Positions 23,820 to 36,423 of a stretch of DNA of 64,000 bases are shown piece after piece. A program made the position numbers and the translations under genes. How positions within the stretch are numbered: position 1 is the first letter of the stretch; each line of letters starts with the position of its first letter. Source of the stretch: Pegoplata infirma (taxonomy: Eukaryota > Arthropoda > Insecta > Diptera > Anthomyiidae). The notes beneath the pieces were generated by a model, which was given only the letters and a program-made list of their open reading frames with translations, did not search any database and was not told the origin of the DNA. The stretch covers positions 55,852,852-55,916,851 of the forward strand of contig OY992538.1 in assembly GCA_963921195.1 (NCBI GenBank). The letters are read 5' to 3'.

Positions 23820-24690
23820 TTTTATAGCTCGAGGTCATTCTTTCCTTTACTAATTCTCAAAGAATAATTTTAAAGAAAATTATTGTTCTGTTTTAAATTT
23901 ATGTTGGTAATTTTTGCCAGACTTAATTGACACATGTTTCGGAATTTGTCAGATTCCATTGTCAAGATTATTTGGCAAATATAAAAACCCTATACCACAA
24001 GTAGCAAAGGGAATTTAAATGACAAATTGCTAATGTTCAAACTAAAATATTAATACATATTAGACTCAACTCCCATTGAAAATTAGAAGAAATTGTATTA
24101 AAATTAAAAGAAATTGTACTAAGATCACGATCGTCAAATAACCAACAAAAAAAATATTAAAAACAGATTTTGCGAGTGTAATTCCACATTAGGGGTATTC
24201 CCCCTTTGCGTGCTAACTATTTGTTCAAATTCTGATAAGTTTTTATTTAAAAATAAAAATTATTTTATTCGACCTTTAAAATATTATATTTGGAAGAGGT
24301 TTATTCAAGCTCGAGGTCATTATTTCCTTTACTAATTCAAACTATGATATTCTCACTGAATAGTTTTAAGAAAATCATTTTTCTGTTTTAATTACTGTTT
24401 TAATCTGTTGATTTACTATAGAAAATTTAAATATAATGCGATGTAATGTAAAAATTTCTCGAATTCTATCATGTTTTCTCCCAATTTTTCTGAAAAAAAG
24501 CTAAAACGCTTATTATATGATTTTTTAGTTCCATATAGGACAATAAGCTCCATAAGTTTGACTTTGATATAATTAAAATAATTTTTTTTCGTAATACTGC
24601 AAGTTTTTGGATGGTATAAAAGATTTGGCGCATCTAAACTTAACACTCTTACTATTTATTAAATAATTCTGTCAAAATTAGTCTCAAATA
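23820..24690. other. AT-rich stretch with a direct duplication, otherwise nothing seen
   Basis: A segment containing GCTCGAGGTCATTCTTTCC near 23828 recurs directly near 24310 (TTTCCTTTACTAATTC in both). No coding signal. Confidence 0.45.
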
Positions 24691-24696
24691 TCATTT

Positions 24697-26565
24697 ATCG
24701 TCTATTCCATGAGACATTTGGTGATTTTAGGCATTTTTTGACCGAGGGTCTTCCGATTTTTGTTATTTTTTTCATACAGATACTCTATCGAGCCAATTTC
24801 AAATTTCATCCATCAGATCGTAAATATTTGAAAAACTCGCGATTTTATTTACGATTTTCGTTTTTAAAAAAGTAAAAAAAAATGCAAAATCTGTGTAACT
24901 TTGAGCAGCTGTATTTTCTAAACTACTTATCGCATTTTAACAATCTATAGCGCATACGAATGGTATGTAGGTCTATTTTAATATCTAATAAACTAAAAAA
25001 TATCGGTGGTTTAAAAGTGCATTTTATATGCAAATGCAGTTTTGAAGTGCATTTTGCGAAACTTTTACCCCTTTCAATTTTTTATACCCTCCACTCTGGT
25101 GATAGAGATTGTCATTCCGTTTGTAACACATTGAAATATTGGTCTAGGACCCCATAAAGTATATATATTCATGATCCTCGATCGATTTTAAGTCGATCTA
25201 GCGATGTCCGTCCGTCCGTCTGTCTGTCCGTAGAAAACACGCTAACTTTTGAAAGACTTTACAGAGGCTACTGAAGTTTGGCATATATGTTGGTCATTTA
25301 CCTGGTCAGGTTGGTATTGGAATCCAGCCAAATCGGTCAAGTGGTTCAAAAGTTATGAGCAAAAGAGTAAATTTCGGCACGGGTTTTTCGCGAATTTACG
25401 AGATAAAAAACACGATAACTTTCAAAAGGCAATAATAAGACTGCTGAAACGTGACGTGTATCTTTGCCGTTCTCCAGGTCTGTTTGGTATTGAATTTGAG
25501 CTCAATCGGTCCAGTGGTTCAAAAGTTATAAGCAAAACCCCGAATTTCAGATTGGGTTCATCTTAAATGCCACGTGGTACACAAGTTTTAAAAGCATTGG
25601 TGGTAACTTAGCAATGCTTTTCAAACTTGTTTAGTTTTAAAGCAATGATTTTTAAACCTGTTTAGTTTTAAAAGCATTGGTAATCTAAAAATTACACTCG
25701 GAAAAAATTTTACACTCAAAAAAATTTGTTTTTTTTTTACATAAATGTCATTATTTTGTGTACATACGTACGTGCATTCACCCAGAAATATTTTTACATT
25801 AAAAAAAACATTACACTCGAAAAAAGTTTTACACTCAAAAAAAAATTAGTATTTTTTTTTTTTTTAAATGACAGAAACAGAGTTTTTTACTCAAAATAAA
25901 ATATTTCTAATCAAAATTGTTAATTTTTTTCAAGTTAAAAATGTACTATCCTTTAAAAAAAGGCATTGTTTAGGGTATTCATAGATTAAGCAAAGTCGAA
26001 TTTAGCTTTTCTACTTGTTTTTAATTAGCATATTTGGAAAATTTAGAATTTTTGCTACAAAAAAATGTTTTTTATTACAATGGACCGAGAATGTATGCTA
26101 TTTTTAATATATTTTTTTTTAAAATACTTCCTTAAGTTTCCCTTATAAAATTTTTTATTTTTTAAATTATACCAAAATCATGTAAAAAGACATGTTTTTA
26201 AACCGTTATATTTTCAAAAGTATCTTATTGTTTTTATGCACATTACAAATGCAAATGCAGTTTTGAAGTGTATTTTTCAAAACTTTTACCCCTTTGAATT
26301 TTTTTAATTATCATATTTGAAACGTTTACAATTTTTACTACAAAATAATGTCCTCCTAATTATAGACCCACTGTGTGTGCTATTTTTAAAGAAATTTTAA
26401 AAATTTCCTTAAAACAAATTTTAATATTTTAAATTAAATAAAAAAAAATCTGAAATAACATGATTTTTTAAAAAATTCTAAAAATTCTAAAAAAATGAAA
26501 AATATATCAAAAATCGGAAGACCCTCGGTCAGATTTTTTGAAATTTCTCATGGAATGGACGTTAT
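24697..26565. mobile_element. foldback-type element with CGTCYATTCCATGAGA ends, holding a mini-me copy
   Basis: CGTCTATTCCATGAGACATT at 24699 and, inverted, TTTCTCATGGAATGGACG near 26543; the block GACCGAGGGTCTTCCGATTT is present on both sides in opposite orientation. A second block, GCAAATGCAGTTTTGAAGTG, occurs twice in direct orientation (about 25030 and 26249). The mini-me copy inside can be excised cleanly by comparison of those two blocks. Confidence 0.6.
25084..26022 (-). repeat. mini-me/DINE-1-like repeat, complete copy (0.94 kb)
   Basis: TATACCCTCCACTCTGGTG, GGACCCCATAAAGTATATAT, GATGTCCGTCCGTCCGTCTG near 25203, two TTCAAAAGTTAT blocks, an AAGCATTGGTGGTAACTTAG block near 25595, and the start TTTAGCTTTTCTACTTG near 26000. 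Direct comparison with the uninterrupted sequence near 26285-26325 shows insertion into a T-run with no obvious TSD, as expected of Helentron-type insertion. Confidence 0.8.
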
Positions 26566-26569
26566 ATGT

Positions 26570-27145
26570 TTGACGCTGATGAAAATCTGCCCATATTTAG
26601 ACCCAGCCCCCATTCTGTCATTTGAAGGTTAATCGTTTACCCCCTCTTAAATAAATAACACAAAATATCACAAAATTCTGAAATTTTTGGTTCTCCAAAA
26701 AAAAAACATTTTCCATTTTAAATTAAAACTACAAACCAATAATCATAACTTGGTTTTTATAAAAGTAATTCAATTACATATCAATTATTTGTTTACAAAT
26801 TTTTTTGTTGTTTTACTACCTCTGGGCAACACATTGCAATTATATCGTATCGTGTAAAATAATGCAATTATCAATGGGATTATTTAAAAAAAAAAAAATT
26901 GTGCAAATATTTTTCATTACACCTTTTTTGTTATTTATTTTAAAATATGATTTGACACATTTCATTAGGTAGTATTTAGTAGAGGTATGTATACATATAA
27001 TAACAATATTTACACTTTGCCAGTTTATTAAATAGTCATTAATAGTTGTCGCTCGCAAACAAAAAAATCTTTGAATTCAGTAATTTAATAATACAACAAG
27101 TAAAACATACATGTGAAAAAAGTTAAATTCGTCCTGGCCGAATAT
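26570..27145. other. AT-rich stretch, no recognised feature
   Basis: No convincing frame, repeat end or RNA gene was found here. Confidence 0.45.
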
Positions 27146-27149
27146 CTTG

Positions 27150-28517
27150 ATACCCTCTACAATATCAAAAGATTATTGCAAAAAACTTAAAAAAAATGCC
27201 TCGAATTTTGTACTCTTGCCCAAAACATTAAATCATGATAATGTTTTGCGGAAGATTTGGGTGTACTTGCCAAAGCAAAGTTTTTTTAGAAAAAATAATG
27301 TTATATTACTTTGCTATTCCATGCAAATCAAATTGAAATATCAGTCGAGGGCCCGATTAAAAAACTAAAAGAGCTGTACATTTCGTAAGTGAGTGCAAAA
27401 GTAAGTGCAAAAAAGTATTTTTACATTTTGGAGAGTATAAAAGATTCGGCACCAAAGAATTTAACACTCACACTTGTTTTATGTAAATTTGATAAAAAAA
27501 ATGGAAAATTTTTATGCGAACAGCTTATACTTAGTGAAAAAGTAGTTTTGGTAAAAAAAAAATATTTTTTTTCACGAAAAACAAAATTATTTTAAAAAAA
27601 ATTTAATGAATTTAATGAAAAAAAAATTTGATAAAAAAAAAAAATTGATGAAAAAAAAATTATGAAAAAAAAGTTTGATGAAAACAAAAATATTTATGAC
27701 AAAACAAAAAAAAAAAATTGATGAAAAAAAATTTTTTTTTGTTGAAAAATAATTATGTTACTTTTTATTCACCAGCTGGTGAAAAACGGGTTTATTCACC
27801 ACGAGGTGAATTATTATCCAAGTTACAAACCCAAGTTATTAAAATTTTTTGGTTTTATGAAAATGAAAATAGTAGTTCTTGTGTTCTTTTTCGTTAATTT
27901 TTAGCTTATAAATATACTCAAACTGAGGTGCACAGAAAAAAATATTGAGAAAAACAATATTAGTAATCACTTGTTTAAATTTTTAAATAAAATTTGAGTA
28001 ACTATTTAATTGACGCAATTAAAAATTTACTCAAAAACTAAAAAAAAAAAATTGAGTAAATAATTTAATACAAAATTTAATATTTTTTTTTATTTTTTTT
28101 ATTCTCTTCGTGTTTCGAATTCTCGTTTAGTTTATAGATTTTTGTGTATGTATATGAAAGTTTGAAATCATCTTTATGAAATTTTTCAATGTCTTCAAGA
28201 CATAAATATATTTGGTAAAGTTTGAAAAAACATTTTTTTCGAAAAAATTTTTAATTTTTACTTGACACAATTAAAAAGTTACTTATAAAATTTAAAAATT
28301 TTTAATTAAATTTTTAAAAGTATCTATTAAAAATTTTTTAGTAAGCATTTAATAATTTTTTATTAAAAATTTACTCAATACTATTAAATCGTTTACTGGT
28401 GCAAAATTGAGTAATTTTTTACTCAATAGTATTAAAAATTTACTCAAATTTATTTTTTTCTGTGTGGCGTCCTGCAACTTTTTTAAAATTAGACACCAGC
28501 CTAAAAACATTATCATG
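27150..28517 (-). repeat. family E compound repeat, copy 3
   Basis: Reverse copy: ATCATGATAATGTTTTGCGG near 27233, TTTGGAGAGTATAAAAG near 27428, AACACTCACACTTGTTTT near 27465, an ATGAAAAAAA-rich tract 27600-27740, CACCAGCTGGTGAAAAACGG near 27771, CACCACGAGGTGAATTATTA near 27797, then, after the inserted 27931-28464 element, GGCGTCCTGCAACTTTTTTA. The short frames here are low-complexity artefacts. Confidence 0.75.
27931..28464. mobile_element. CACAGAAAAAAAT TIR element, 534 bp, TSD TG
   Basis: Inserted in family E: the undisturbed site CTGAGGTGGCGTCC is seen near 62104 and, inverted, near 20764. Here it reads GAGGTG, then CACAGAAAAAAATATTGAG ... ATTTTTTTCTGTG, then TGGCGTCC, giving a 2-bp TSD TG. 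The interior repeats AAATTTACTCAA and its complement TTGAGTAAATTT. Confidence 0.85.
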
Positions 28518-29340
28518 TTAAAACAAGTAGAAAAGCTAAATTCGACTTGTCCGAATCTATGAATACCCTCCACAATGCCCTTTTTAAGTTATAGTAAATT
28601 TTCTAGAGTGAACAAATAACATTTTTGATTAGAAATATTTTATTTTGTTTAAAAAAACTTTTTTTTTTAACTAATTTTTGAAAAAAAAAATAATTTACTA
28701 AATTTTTTTTTGAGTGTATAATTTTTTTTGAGTGTAAAATTTTTTTCGAGTGTACTTTTTTTTTCTTTTAGTGTAAAAATATTTTTGAGTGACAAAAATG
28801 CGTTGTAAATTATTTTTGTGACTTACCAATGTTTTTAAAACCTGTAACGGGGTTTCAACACGTGAATTTAAGGTGAGGCGAATCTGAAATTTACGGTTTT
28901 GCTAATAACTTTTGAACTACTGAACCGATTTGGCTGAAATTTAAAACCAACCGGACCAGAGGAACGGCAAATATATATGCCACACTGCAGCACCCTCAGA
29001 ATTGCCGTTCGAAAGTTACCGTGTGTTTTATCTCGTAAATTCCAGAAAAACCCTTGCCTAAATTCACTCATTTGCTTATAACTTTTGAATCACTAGACCG
29101 ATTTCGCTGGATTGCAATACCAACCTGACCAGGTAAATTCCCAACATATATGCCAAACTTCAGGAGCATCCGTAAAGTCTTTCAAAAGTTAGCGTGTTTT
29201 CAACAGACAGACAGACGGACAGACGGACGGACGGACATCGCTAGATCGTCTTAAAATCGATCGAGGATCATGAATATATATACTTTATGGGGTCCTAGAC
29301 CAATATTTCGAGGTGTTACAAACGGAATGACAAACTTATA

Positions 29341-31291
29341 TATGGGGCATTCCATGTGAAATCGGACACTTTGAAAAACTTTTTTTTTAGATTTTCTCAA
29401 TTTGTTTACAGTTTTTAGTACCCTTCGAAAACTCCTTCGTGGTAAATTTTCAGATTTTTTTGATGACCCGTTCAAAAGATATCGAATTTTTAAAAATTGG
29501 TAGTTTGTTCCTTTACTCAAACTTCTTTTAATCATAACTTCTTTAATAATGGTCCAAATTTCAAATTTTTTTTTTCAAAATTTTTGTTTTTTTACGTACT
29601 TTCTAAAAAAAATCCCAAAAAATTCTTAAAAGCGCTCTAGTATGCGATTTTTAAGTTTTAAAATTTAAATCTCATTTTTGAAAATGTTTGTACTCTTCGA
29701 TTTTTTTGAAATTTTTTTGTGTAAAACTTCTATCAATTCTACAAATTTTTTGCCCAGGAAGATCGTGGGATAACGATTATTACTATTTTTTAAATTTTTT
29801 TGAAAAAATTTTATTGTAATTTTTCAATCTTAAAATCATTTCTACTGCTCCAATGGAGCGTCATAGAGGGGTCCTTTATAAGACCGACCCTCATTAATTT
29901 TTACGTCTTAACATTTCTTTGGAACAAACTAATACCCTATCTCCAATTTTTAAGGGGGCTCCCACACACAACGACATTTTTTAAAATTCGTTCCAACCGC
30001 TCTAACTGCCCTAATATTGCCCTTAGAGCAACAAAATGTATGACCGACCCCCAATATTTTTTTAGTCCAAACATTTTCTCTGAACACACCTACCCTCTAT
30101 CTTTAACTGTTAAGGCGGTCCCCATACAATTTTTTTTATTTTTTGTAAATTTGTTTTATTTAATCAGCTTCTACCGGTCCAATGGTACGTTCGAGAGGGG
30201 TCATTAGTGAGACCGACCCCCATTTATTTTTACCCTACAACATTTTTTCAAAACATACCTACGCCCTATCTCCACTCCCTAAGTAGGCTCCCATACAAAT
30301 AACAGTTGGAGCAAATTTTATAAAAATGTAATTTTGTATGGGAGCCTAGTTAGGGAGTGGAGATAGGGCATAGGTATGTTTTGAAAAAATGTTGTAGGGT
30401 AAAAATAAATGGGGGTCGGTTTCAGTAATGACCCTCTCGGACGCCCCATTGGACCGGTAGAAGCTGATTAAATAAAACAAATTTACAAAAAATAAAAAAA
30501 ATTGTATGAGGACCGCCTTAATAATTAGAGATAGAGGGTAGGTGTCTTCAGAGAAAATGTTTGGAATAAAAAAATATTGTGGGTCGGTCATACATTTTGT
30601 TGCTCTAAGGGCACTATTAGGGCAGTTAGAGCGGTTGGAGCAAATTTAAAAAAATGTCGTTTAGTGTGGGAGCCCCCTTAGAAATTGGAGATACGGTATT
30701 AGTTTGTTCCAAAGAAATGTTAAGACGTAAAAATTTATGGGGGTCGGTCTTATAAAGGACCCCTCTATGACGCTCCATTGGAGCAGTAGAAATGATTTTA
30801 AGATTGGAAAATTACAATAAAATTTTTTCAAAAAATTTTAAAAAATAGTAATAATCGTTATCCCACAATCTTCCTGGACAAAAAATTTGTAGAATTGACA
30901 GAAGTTTTACACAAAAAAATTTCAAAAAAATCGAAGAGTACAAACATTTTCAAAAATGAGATTCAAATTTTAAAACTTAAAAATCGTATACTAGAGCGCT
31001 TTTAAGAATTTTTTGGGATTTTTTTTTAGAAAGTACTTAAAAAAACAAAAATTTTGAAAAAAAAAATTTGAAATTTGGACCATTATTGAAGAAGTTATGA
31101 TTAAAAGAAGTTTGAGTAAAGGAACAAACTACCAATTTTTAAAAATTCGATATTTTTTGAACGGGTCATCAAAAAAATCTGAAAATTTACCACGAAGGAG
31201 TTTTCGAAGGGTACTAAAAACTGTAAACAAATTGGGAAAATCTAAAAAAAAAGTTTTTCAAAGTGTCCGATTTCACATGGAATGTCCCATA
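29341..31291. mobile_element. 1.95-kb near-perfect palindrome with TATGGGGCATTCC-type ends
   Basis: The left half from TATGGGGCATTCCATGTGAA is mirrored almost base for base to TTCACATGGAATGTCCCATA. The arms are about 960 bases with only scattered differences; the centre lies near 30315. TA on both sides (29339-29340, 31292-31293) within the mini-me text ACTTATATATACCC. No protein of note; the frames on both arms are mirror images of each other. A single decayed arm of the same family lies at about 32950-33117. Confidence 0.9.
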
Positions 31292-31293
31292 TA

Positions 31294-31859
31294 CACTCAA
31301 AAAATTATGTTAGTAAAATCAACTGAAAATGTCAGTTAAAATAACTACTTTGTAAGTTGTTTTGGGGTCAACTACTTTTTCAGTTAAATCAACTAACAAT
31401 CTTAGTTATTTTAACTGACAAAAAACAACTGACTTATGTAGTAAAAATTACTTATATTTGTAGTCGAAACAACTAAAATGTAGTAAAAATAAAATAAACA
31501 ATATATAATTTTTTTTTTCAAAAAATTTTTCAGGAAAAAAATTGAAGACCAAATTTTTTCCAAGTTTTTTTTTTTTTTTTTAAAGTTGTGAAAAAAATAC
31601 GAAAATTTATTTTTATTTTTTGGAAAAAACATTGAAAATTTTTCAGAGATAAAAAAATAAAATTAACTACTTTAAATAACTGTTACTACATTACAGTACT
31701 TTTTGGTTAGTTATTTAAAAAAACTACTTAAAATAACTAACAGAAATAGTTGTTTGATATTTTTCTTACAAGAACAACTGACTTTGTAGTTGAAAACAAC
31801 TAACTACTGTAAAATATACAAACAACTAACATATAGTAACTTACATAATTTTTTGAGTG
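31294..31859. mobile_element. CACTCAAAAAATTATG TIR element, 566 bp, TSD TA
   Basis: CACTCAAAAAATTATGTTAG and TACATAATTTTTTGAGTG are the ends; TA at 31292-31293 and 31860-31861. The interior repeats AGTTATTTTAACT-type palindromes (TAGTTGTTT, AACAACTGAC, AACTAACA). Confidence 0.85.
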
Positions 31860-31888
31860 TACCCTCTATCACTAGAGTGGAGGGTATA

Positions 31889-32340
31889 AAAAAACAAATG
31901 AGAGTGTTAAATTCTTTTGTGCCAAATCACTTACACTTTCCAAAATGTAAAAAAAAAACTTTTTTGCACTTTTCCAGCAAAAAATAATCAAGATTTTGGA
32001 AGCCGTGCATTCTATATAATATATATTTATATTATATTATAGTGAAGTTGGAAGCGAAAGAATTTTGATGTTGTTGTTTTTTATGACTTTCGCATACACA
32101 GCTTCATACTGTATGCAATATTGTAAGGTAGAGATTTTTTTTCGCTTACTGATCTGCATACCGGTTGCAGTAAAGTATGGCAGTGATATAAAAAAATTCT
32201 AAAAAAATAAAAAAAGATATGAATTCAATTCATATTCACTGCCCTGATATAAGCGCATTATTTTTTCTAAAAAAGTACACCCAAATCTAAAGCAAAACAT
32301 TATCATGATTTAATGTTTTGCTTTTTACTTGTTGTTTAAT
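31889..32340 (+). repeat. family E fragment
   Basis: AACAAATGAGAGTGTTAAATT and ACACTTTCCAAAATGTAAAA near 31893-31950 and ACATTATCATGATTTAATGT near 32305 match family E; the part between is diverged and contains a small hairpin (GGCAGTGATATAAAAAA near 32179 against CAATTCATATTCACTGCC near 32226). Confidence 0.5.
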
Positions 32341-32344
32341 ATCT

Positions 32345-33870
32345 GTCGTAGTTTTTGAGATATCGCCATTTTGAGTTTTTAACCTAACTAATGAAGTACT
32401 TATTGTTGGTAAGTTAGGTCATAAATGAATTTTTTAACAAAATTTTGTGTGAGCATAGTTTTAAAAAATACATATGTCATAAAAATAAAGATATTTTCCA
32501 CAGATTTGGAAAAAACTTCTTTGGTGACAAGAATTTTATCCATATAAGTTATGGAAAACTTCATTTTAAGAAAACAATGAACTATTTAAAAGTATATGAA
32601 CTGTATTTTTTTTTATTATAGTTAGGAAAATGTCCCATATTTTAGTATTTTTGAGATTTTTTTTTTTCAAATTTTAGTCATGTCTTTTTTCTGTGTATAG
32701 GCCGGACGTTTTCCTTATGTCATCTTTATTACATAAACAAATGATATGATTTTTTTTTATTTAGTAACCTATAAATAAATAAACATTTATTTTTATCATA
32801 GTAAATCCATATTAACTATTATATTTAATATGTTTGATTTGTTATTATTTGATTTTCATATTATTCTTTGTTTTTCATTGTCGTTTTTTCCAATTTTACC
32901 AATTTCAAAGGTGCATAAAATCTGTTACGTATGCTAGTGTGTACCTTAGAAAAAAAAATTAATTTGGAAAATTTTTGAAGAAATTATGAGTAAAATAAAT
33001 TTGAGTCTTTTGAATGGGTTATCAAAAGAAATTTGAAAATTTACCAGGAAGGAGTTTTCAAAGGGTACTTAAAATTAAAAAATTAAAATTGACCGATTTG
33101 GCATGGAATGCCCCATATCCATGTGGAAAATGTGCTAGTAGAGTTTTCTGAAAAACATGCTAGAGAAACATTCGAGTTGTTATCGACTCTGAGAATTCTC
33201 CCCCCCCCCCCCACCCCATTTCTGAAACCGTTCTTATAGAAGTTATACTACAAGAACAAGTTCTTTATTGAATACAGCTGGAATTAAGTTTAAAAATTTC
33301 CCTGAAATTATTTTTTTTTGAGTTTTATGTGATAGTCTAATGTACATGTGTACGTTGTACACATATCTCTCATTTACTACAATAGTAACATAACTCTAAA
33401 ATCACATTTTCGAGTTATGTCACTGTGAGATGCAGAATTATTCGTTGTATTGTGTAAAAAAATCGTATGAATATTTTTTTAAACATTTTTCAATGGAAAT
33501 CATTGAACGTTTTCTGCAAATTCACATTTTTTGAGTTATGCCACTATTGTGGTAAATGAGCGTTATGATTATTAGAGAAAATCTGATCATCATAATAATA
33601 ATAAACAGAACTGATTTAGCGATTATTTTGTGGCATGTTGTTGTGTTTGTTGTTTTATCGAAATCTTGCAGAAAATTATTCAATAAATATTTATTTGGGG
33701 TCATCATAAATATTTGATTTCTTTTTATGACATTTCGTTTATTTTAATAGCCAAAATTATAAGGAATTTATCAAATTGAAGATATCTTGACTAAAAATAG
33801 TTTAATATACAAAAGTGTGGGTAGTGTTAGTTGATTTAAATTCTTTTAAAGAGGGAACTTTTCTTATTTA
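32345..33870. other. AT-rich stretch with small inverted repeats
   Basis: Contains the decayed single arm ending TTGGCATGGAATGCCCCATA near 33117, a run of fourteen C near 33201, and an inverted pair CTCATTTACTACAATAGTAA (33369) / ACTATTGTGGTAAATGAG (33543). No coding signal. Confidence 0.5.
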
Positions 33871-34312
33871 ATAAGAATAAGTAGAAAAGTTAAATTCGAC
33901 TTGACCGAATCTATGAATACCCTCCACAATGACCTTTTTAAGTGATAGTAAATTTGTAAACATGCAAAATATAAAATTTTTGATTAGAAATATTTTATTT
34001 TGTGTAAAAAAGTTTTTTTTTTAACTAAATTTAACATTTTTTTCCAGTGTATTTTTTTTTTGTGTAAAAATATTTTTGAGCGACAAAAATAAGTTGTAAA
34101 ATATTGTTGTGCCTTACCAATGTTTTTACAACAGGTTTTCAAAATGCACGGTTTTGCTAATAACTTTTGAACCACTGCACTATAGGAAATTTTAACCTTT
34201 TTTTGGCCAAAATTATTTACAGCCAAACGGCTGGACCGATTTGACTGATTTTTTTTATTTGACTTTTGGAAGACTCTTTAGAGGGAGGGAGTGACTCTTA
34301 AAGGTTTTCATA

Positions 34313-34474
34313 CACTCAAAAAAAAAAATTAGTAAATTTACCTAAAAAATTACCTTATAATTAGTTCCAAACAGGGTTCCCGGGTTATAAGTTGCCGCAT
34401 CTAAGATTTTTTAGATCCTTGATAGATTATATGGTTTTCTAAACTGTTTTTACAATATTTTTTTTTTTTGAGTG
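34313..34474. mobile_element. CACTCAAAAAA TIR element, 162 bp, TSD TA
   Basis: CACTCAAAAAAAAAAATTAG and TTTTTTTTTTTTTGAGTG with TA at 34311-34312 and 34475-34476. The interior contains TAAATTTACC-type motifs. Confidence 0.75.
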
Positions 34475-34604
34475 TACACTAACTTTCGAAGATAACAGTA
34501 GAAATTTATTTTAACAATGTTAAGAAGTGTCAAACAAATCTACTTTTTAATAAGGATTTTATTCAAAAATTTTATTTTTGAGTTCCAAGTCGTCAACTAC
34601 ATTT

Positions 34605-34990
34605 CAAAATGCCACTACGGGCAGCCGTAGATGATGCAAGAGCTAGGGGCTCAACTTCCCTATTTAGATCTTTAGAGATTTCTGCTGTAACTCGTATTTT
34701 TGTTCTCGCAGATTTTGACAAAAAAGTTAATTGCGGTCGCCTAGGTTTCGATTTAGTGGAGGCAGGCTGCGTTTCAAGTTTTTTTTAGCCAAGTATTGCC
34801 TTTAAGCCAAACAGCATGCTGTCTTTCAAAAATTTTCAAACTCCTACAACTTTTAATCCTTTTCATATTTATATTTGAACAAAATATTCTTAATTCCTCC
34901 TTTATATATTGTTTAAAGTTTTCGAAACATTCACTCTCAGCAATGTATGAAAAGAAATGGTCAGAAATAGCGGCTCCTTATCCACCTCTG
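34605..34990 (-). pseudogene. coding remnant inside the Transib-like element
   Basis: Two adjacent minus-strand open stretches have coding-like composition: SYIAESECFENFKQYIKEEL and RQHAVWLKGNTWL, ending near 34760, then STKSKPRRPQLTFLSKSART followed by EISKDLNREVEPLALASSTA to about 34605. A basic (K/R)PRRPxLxF motif followed by a helical segment resembles N-terminal parts of some transposon-associated insect proteins. No catalytic DDE region is visible. It may be the start of a former transposase; that is an inference. Confidence 0.35.
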
Positions 34991-36423
34991 CTTTATTTCT
35001 CTAGCCATGTATTAAATAACTCTGAATTTGGCACTCAGTAGTCACCTGGAAAAATGGGTATAAAAAAAAAGTTTGCACATATCCGACCTTGAAATTTTTT
35101 AAATTCGGAAGGTAATTGATTGTCCTAGAGAACTTTTATGGTTTTATAGCTAACATATGCTATCATTTTTTTTAAAGTCAAAATAAAATTCCAATACATA
35201 ATATTCAATAAGTTCATCTTAAGGTCACTTCAATTTTTCCAAAAAAATCGATCTAATAGATGAGTTCACCAACATTTCACTATTTATCATTAAAGTACTC
35301 ACCTTTGACATTATTTTCCATTTTTTAGTTTTTAAAAACTATAAATTCTTAATATAAAAACTTTTGTTAGAAGCTATCACAAAATTCGCTGCTCTCAATC
35401 GTTATTTTATAACTAAGTAAGAAATTGCAAGAAAAACTACTGATAAAGTGACAGTACATCAATTCTGTCGAAAAATTGAGAAAGAATTGTTTACTTTGTT
35501 AAGTTTTTTTTATATTAATGTGAAAAAAAATAATGTTTGCAAAAATTTTAATTTTGACTTTTGGCCAAAAAATGGGTAAAATTTCCTATAGTGCACTGAA
35601 GCGATTTGACTGAAATTCAATATGAACTAGGCCAGAGGAACGACAAATATATATGCCAAGCTTCAGCATCCTCTAAATTGGCTTTCGAAAGTTAGCGTGT
35701 TTTTTATCTCGTTAATTCACGAAAACCCGTTGCCGAAATTCAGTCTTTTGCTCATAACTTTTGAACCACTGGACCGATTTTGCTGCTTTGCAATACCAAC
35801 CTGATCAGGTAAATGCCCAACATATATGCCAAACTTCAGGAGCCTCCGCCAAGTCTTTCAAAAGTTAGGGTGTTTTCAACAGACAGACAGACGGACGGAC
35901 GGACATCGCTAAATCGTCTTAAAATCGATCGAGTATCATGAATATATAGACTATACGGGGTCCTAGACCAATATTTCGAGGTGTTACAAATGGAATCACA
36001 AACTTATATATACTCTCTATTAGGGCTTCCAATCGGGATATCCCGATCCCGGAAATCCCGGGATTTTCGGTATTAGGAAAATCCCGAATCTCGGGATTTC
36101 TGATTTTCAATCCCGGGATTTGCGGGATCCCGATTTTTTTATTTTTTTTCAATATTTTTAGATTTTTTTAAATAATTTGTGTAAAATATGAATTTTGTGG
36201 AACAAAATAAACTAAAATCTACAAAAGTTCCGTCAGGTACATTGTTTTTGTTATAAAAAAATGTGAAACATTTGCGAATTGTAAAAAAATTCTAAAAACT
36301 TGTGGTGGTACGACATTAGGGCTTTTATATTTATTACTTTTACTCTTACAAGGAGCATAGGACCGTAAATGGCTTTTGACACATCTTAACTCCTTAAGTT
36401 GTAAACTTTTTTTAATTTTATGT

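Larger units (their letters stand above)
28520..31888 (+). repeat. mini-me/DINE-1-like repeat interrupted by two insertions
   Basis: Starts AAAACAAGTAGAAAAGC and GAATACCCTCCACAATG, has a GAGTGTAAAATTTTTTTCGAG tract, two TAACTTTTGAA blocks, CAGACGGACAGACGGACGGA near 29213, ACTTTATGGGGTCCTAGACC near 29281, then breaks at 29340 and resumes at 31860 with TACCCTCTATCACTAGAGTGG. The gap holds 29341-31291 and 31294-31859. Confidence 0.85.
34178..35593. mobile_element. Transib-like non-autonomous element, TSD CACTG
   Basis: Ends CACTATAGGAAATTTTAACC and AAAATTTCCTATAGTG, with GGCCAAAA subterminal on both sides; 5-bp TSD CACTG at 34173-34177 and 35594-35598. CACWATRG-type tips and a 5-bp TSD are the hallmarks of Transib (the RAG1-related superfamily). 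The inner part carries a decayed coding stretch (minus strand 34605-34990) and a 162-bp CACTC element. Confidence 0.75.

Noticed and set aside
24416..24646. 76-codon minus-strand frame
   Set aside because: No recognisable motif, AT-driven composition, no splice or promoter signals.
29251..31339. Matching frames at 29251-29535 (minus) and 31097-31339 (plus), and at 29800-30207 and 30346-30591
   Set aside because: The two arms of one palindrome give the same peptide twice; composition is not coding-like and frames are not kept between arms.
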